From Calothrix sp. NIES-2098 (GTDB lineage: Bacteria > Cyanobacteriota > Cyanobacteriia > Cyanobacteriales > Nostocaceae): DNA of 64,000 nucleotides. Location: the NCBI GenBank assembly GCA_002368175.1, contig AP018172.1:6079001-6143000 (forward strand). The letters run 5' to 3'. Positions 62,085 to 64,000 of this stretch are shown here, one piece after another (position 1 is the first letter of the stretch; each line of letters begins with the position of its first letter). The translations under genes and the position numbers were made by a program. The notes below the pieces were generated by a model. The model saw nothing but the letters and a program-made list of their open reading frames with translations. It searched no databases and was not told the DNA's origin.

Positions 62085-63071
62085 ATGAAATTACAGGTGC
62101 AGCCAAAATTAATTATTCATGGAGGAGCTGGTAGTTCGCTACACGGGAAAGGCGGAGTTGAGGCGGTGCGCCAAGCGCTCTATACAGTGGTAGAGGAAGT
62201 ATATTCTCTGCTCATTTCTGGAGCAAGTGCCTCAGAAGCAGTGGTGTTGGGATGCCAATTGTTGGAAGATAATCCCCGCTTTAATGCTGGTACTGGTTCA
62301 GTACTCCAATCTGATGGTCAAATCCGTATGAGTGCTTCTCTGATGGATGGGACATCAGGGCGCTTTAGTGGTGTAATTAATATCTCGCGCGTCAAAAATC
62401 CTATACAGTTGGCACAATTTTTACAAACCTCGCCAGATAGGGTACTGTCAGATTACGGTTCAGCTGAACTGGCGCGGGAGTTACAAATTCCCAGCTACAA
62501 TGCTTTAACTGATTTGCGGCTGCAAGAATGGATACAAGAGCGTCAGGATAATTTTAAAAGCACGATGGCTGGAGTAGTAGCTGAACCAGAACTTGTAGAA
62601 AGTAGTAATGCCGGACGCGGCACAATAGGCGTAGTAGCTTTAGATACTCATGGTAGATTAGCGGCTGGTACTTCTACAGGCGGTAAGGGCTTTGAGAGGA
62701 TTGGCCGAGTCAGTGATTCTGCGATGCCAGCAGGTAATTATGCAACAACTAAGGCTGGTGTCAGCTGTACTGGGATTGGCGAAGACATCATAGATGAGTG
62801 TTTGGCAGCCAAGATTGTAGTACGCGTAACAGATGGAATGTCTCTTCACGAGGCCATGAAACGCTCATTTGGGGAAGCACATAATAACAAGCGGGATTTT
62901 GGAGCGATCGCCTTAGATGCAACTGGAGCGATCGCCTGGGGTAAAACCAGCCAAGTCTTACTTGCTGCATACCACGACGGCAACAGAATCGGTGATACCT
63001 TAGAACTTCCAGTTGCGACAAATGTTGGCTGTATCGCCAGTCCTGAGCCTTTGGTTGTGAATGCTGAGTAA
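62085..63071 (+). CDS. iaaA: Isoaspartyl peptidase / plant-type L-asparaginase
   Basis: A 328-residue N-terminal nucleophile hydrolase. It hydrolyses isoaspartyl dipeptides and asparagine and may help recycle cyanophycin-derived beta-aspartyl-arginine. The autocleavage site is NAGRGT with Thr180 as the new N-terminus. LIIHGGAGSS starts the alpha chain; GTSTGGKGFERIGRVSDSAM and TGIGEDIIDE lie in the beta chain. Length is typical. The role in cyanophycin use is inferred from the family. Confidence 0.94.
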   Translation: MKLQVQPKLIIHGGAGSSLHGKGGVEAVRQALYTVVEEVYSLLISGASASEAVVLGCQLLEDNPRFNAGTGSVLQSDGQIRMSASLMDGTSGRFSGVINISRVKNPIQLAQFLQTSPDRVLSDYGSAELARELQIPSYNALTDLRLQEWIQERQDNFKSTMAGVVAEPELVESSNAGRGTIGVVALDTHGRLAAGTSTGGKGFERIGRVSDSAMPAGNYATTKAGVSCTGIGEDIIDECLAAKIVVRVTDGMSLHEAMKRSFGEAHNNKRDFGAIALDATGAIAWGKTSQVLLAAYHDGNRIGDTLELPVATNVGCIASPEPLVVNAE

Positions 63072-63099
63072 GTTTAAAAAACTCAGCACTCATCACTCA

Positions 63100-64000
63100 T
63101 CACTTAGCACTTTTATTGCGCCAACCAGGTTTGACTACTTGACGGGCGCGGGCAATCACCAGAGTATCATCAGGAACATCTTTTGTGACAGTTGAACCAG
63201 CTGCCACGTAAACATCATTGCCCAAGGTGACTGGAGCAACTAAGACGCTATTGGCACCAGTTTTAGTGCGATCGCCTATTTTAGTTGGGTGTTTTTTGAT
63301 ACCGTCATAGTTAGCCGTAATGGTGCCTGCACCAATATTGACTTTTGTGCCAGCAGTGGTATCGCCTAAATAAGACAAATGTGCCACATTAGTGCGATCG
63401 CCTAACTGTGTATTTTTTAATTCCACAAAATTACCAACACGACAACCAGCACCTACTTGCACCTGACCGCGTAAATGGGTATAGGGGCCGATTTGGGTTC
63501 CAGCTTGCACAATACTTCCCTTAACAACGGAATACTGTACTGTGACATTTTCACCCAGATGACTGTTTTCAATCAAACTCCCAGGCCCGATGTGACTTCC
63601 TGCTTTAATTACAGTATCGCCACGTAGATGAGTTTGGGGTTCAATAATCACATCTGGCTCTAACTCTACAGTGTCATCAATAGTAATACTGCTGGGGTCT
63701 ATAAGCGTGACACCCGCCACCATCCATTTTTCCTTAACTCGTCTTTGCAAAATCTCGTAGGCATTTGCCAGTTGTAAGCGATCGTTGATGCCAAGAATTT
63801 CTTGATAGTCTTCCACATCTACTGCCATTACCTTCCCAACTTGAGTTACAGCATCAGTAAGATAGTACTCTTTTTGGCTATTATTGGCTTCTAGGTTAGG
63901 TAACACCTTGGCTAAATTTTGCCAACTGAAGCAGTAAACTCCAGCATTAACCCGGCGATTTTGCCTTTGAGCAGTGGTGCAATCCTTGTCTTCGACGATT
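63100..64000 (-). CDS. glmU: Bifunctional GlmU (UDP-GlcNAc pyrophosphorylase), C-terminal part
   Basis: Glucosamine-1-phosphate acetyltransferase and N-acetylglucosamine-1-phosphate uridyltransferase, making UDP-GlcNAc for peptidoglycan. The frame stays open to the right edge, so the gene enters from beyond the window; about 300 of some 450 residues are present. Seen are the end of the pyrophosphorylase domain (RRVNAGVYCF, EYYLTDAVTQ) and the left-handed beta-helix acetyltransferase (VAHLSYLGDTTAGTKVNIGA, NYDGIKKHPT, GSTVTKDVPD). It converges on iaaA. Confidence 0.95.
   Translation of the reverse strand, partial: IVEDKDCTTAQRQNRRVNAGVYCFSWQNLAKVLPNLEANNSQKEYYLTDAVTQVGKVMAVDVEDYQEILGINDRLQLANAYEILQRRVKEKWMVAGVTLIDPSSITIDDTVELEPDVIIEPQTHLRGDTVIKAGSHIGPGSLIENSHLGENVTVQYSVVKGSIVQAGTQIGPYTHLRGQVQVGAGCRVGNFVELKNTQLGDRTNVAHLSYLGDTTAGTKVNIGAGTITANYDGIKKHPTKIGDRTKTGANSVLVAPVTLGNDVYVAAGSTVTKDVPDDTLVIARARQVVKPGWRNKSAK

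Overview
The window is chromosomal DNA of a cyanobacterium, most likely a filamentous heterocyst-former (Nostocales: Nostoc, Calothrix, Tolypothrix or similar). The signs are very frequent GCGATCGC (HIP1) octamers, a photosystem II D1 gene, a DUF4327 protein, cyanobacterial sensor architectures (MHYT, CHASE2-kinase, ethylene-receptor-like, multi-GAF) and many short palindromic dispersed repeats. Most of it is ordinary housekeeping: gcvP (partial), secA, ribF, surE, pheS, a short RecQ helicase, leuA, pyrD, an rluD-type synthase, an isoaspartyl peptidase and glmU (partial).

Layout: 1-6 kb holds gcvP, a MutY/Mig-like DNA glycosylase overlapping a sugar reductase, two duplicated peptidoglycan-binding proteins and a Ca2+/H+ antiporter. 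6.8-13.8 kb holds a GH57 glucanotransferase-like enzyme and a 1370-residue NACHT-HEAT-metallophosphoesterase fusion, a plausible STAND-type defence protein. A 40-codon palindromic repeat has inserted in frame between its Walker A and B motifs, and its HEAT units are almost identical in DNA. 14-15 kb holds a 21-bp tandem array and a vapBC toxin-antitoxin pair. 15.9-26.1 kb is a same-strand lipid degradation cluster (acylglycerol lipase-like, acyl-CoA ligase, FadN-type bifunctional enzyme, thiolase, FadE), formally a full beta-oxidation cycle and unusual for a cyanobacterium. 27.3-28.4 kb is an atypical psbA whose D1 lacks several Mn4CaO5 ligands. 28.9-46.8 kb is mainly housekeeping. 47.5-52.9 kb is signalling.

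The most striking locus is 53.0-55.8 kb. A Ro60/TROVE gene (rsr) is preceded on the same strand by six tandem tRNA-like genes. Four of them (Lys-, Cys-, Pro- and Met-like) become regular cloverleaves with a perfect anticodon arm once a conserved insert of 50-52 nt is removed from the 5' strand of the anticodon stem; the others are more diverged. The insert contains a hairpin plus a GGCCGAAG/GGCCGACG strand that resembles the Ro60-binding helix of animal and bacterial Y RNAs, but closed at the end where Y RNAs are open. I read these as circularly permuted Y RNAs built on tRNA bodies. The same 16-nt hairpin recurs in the rsr leader just upstream of its ribosome binding site, suggesting autoregulation by Ro. 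A sigma70-like promoter precedes the array, and one tRNA-like gene has a dispersed repeat inserted in its T loop.

The right end carries a membrane protein with a DNA-binding-like tail (divergent from the array), pyrD, a large GAF sensor, the isoaspartyl peptidase and glmU.
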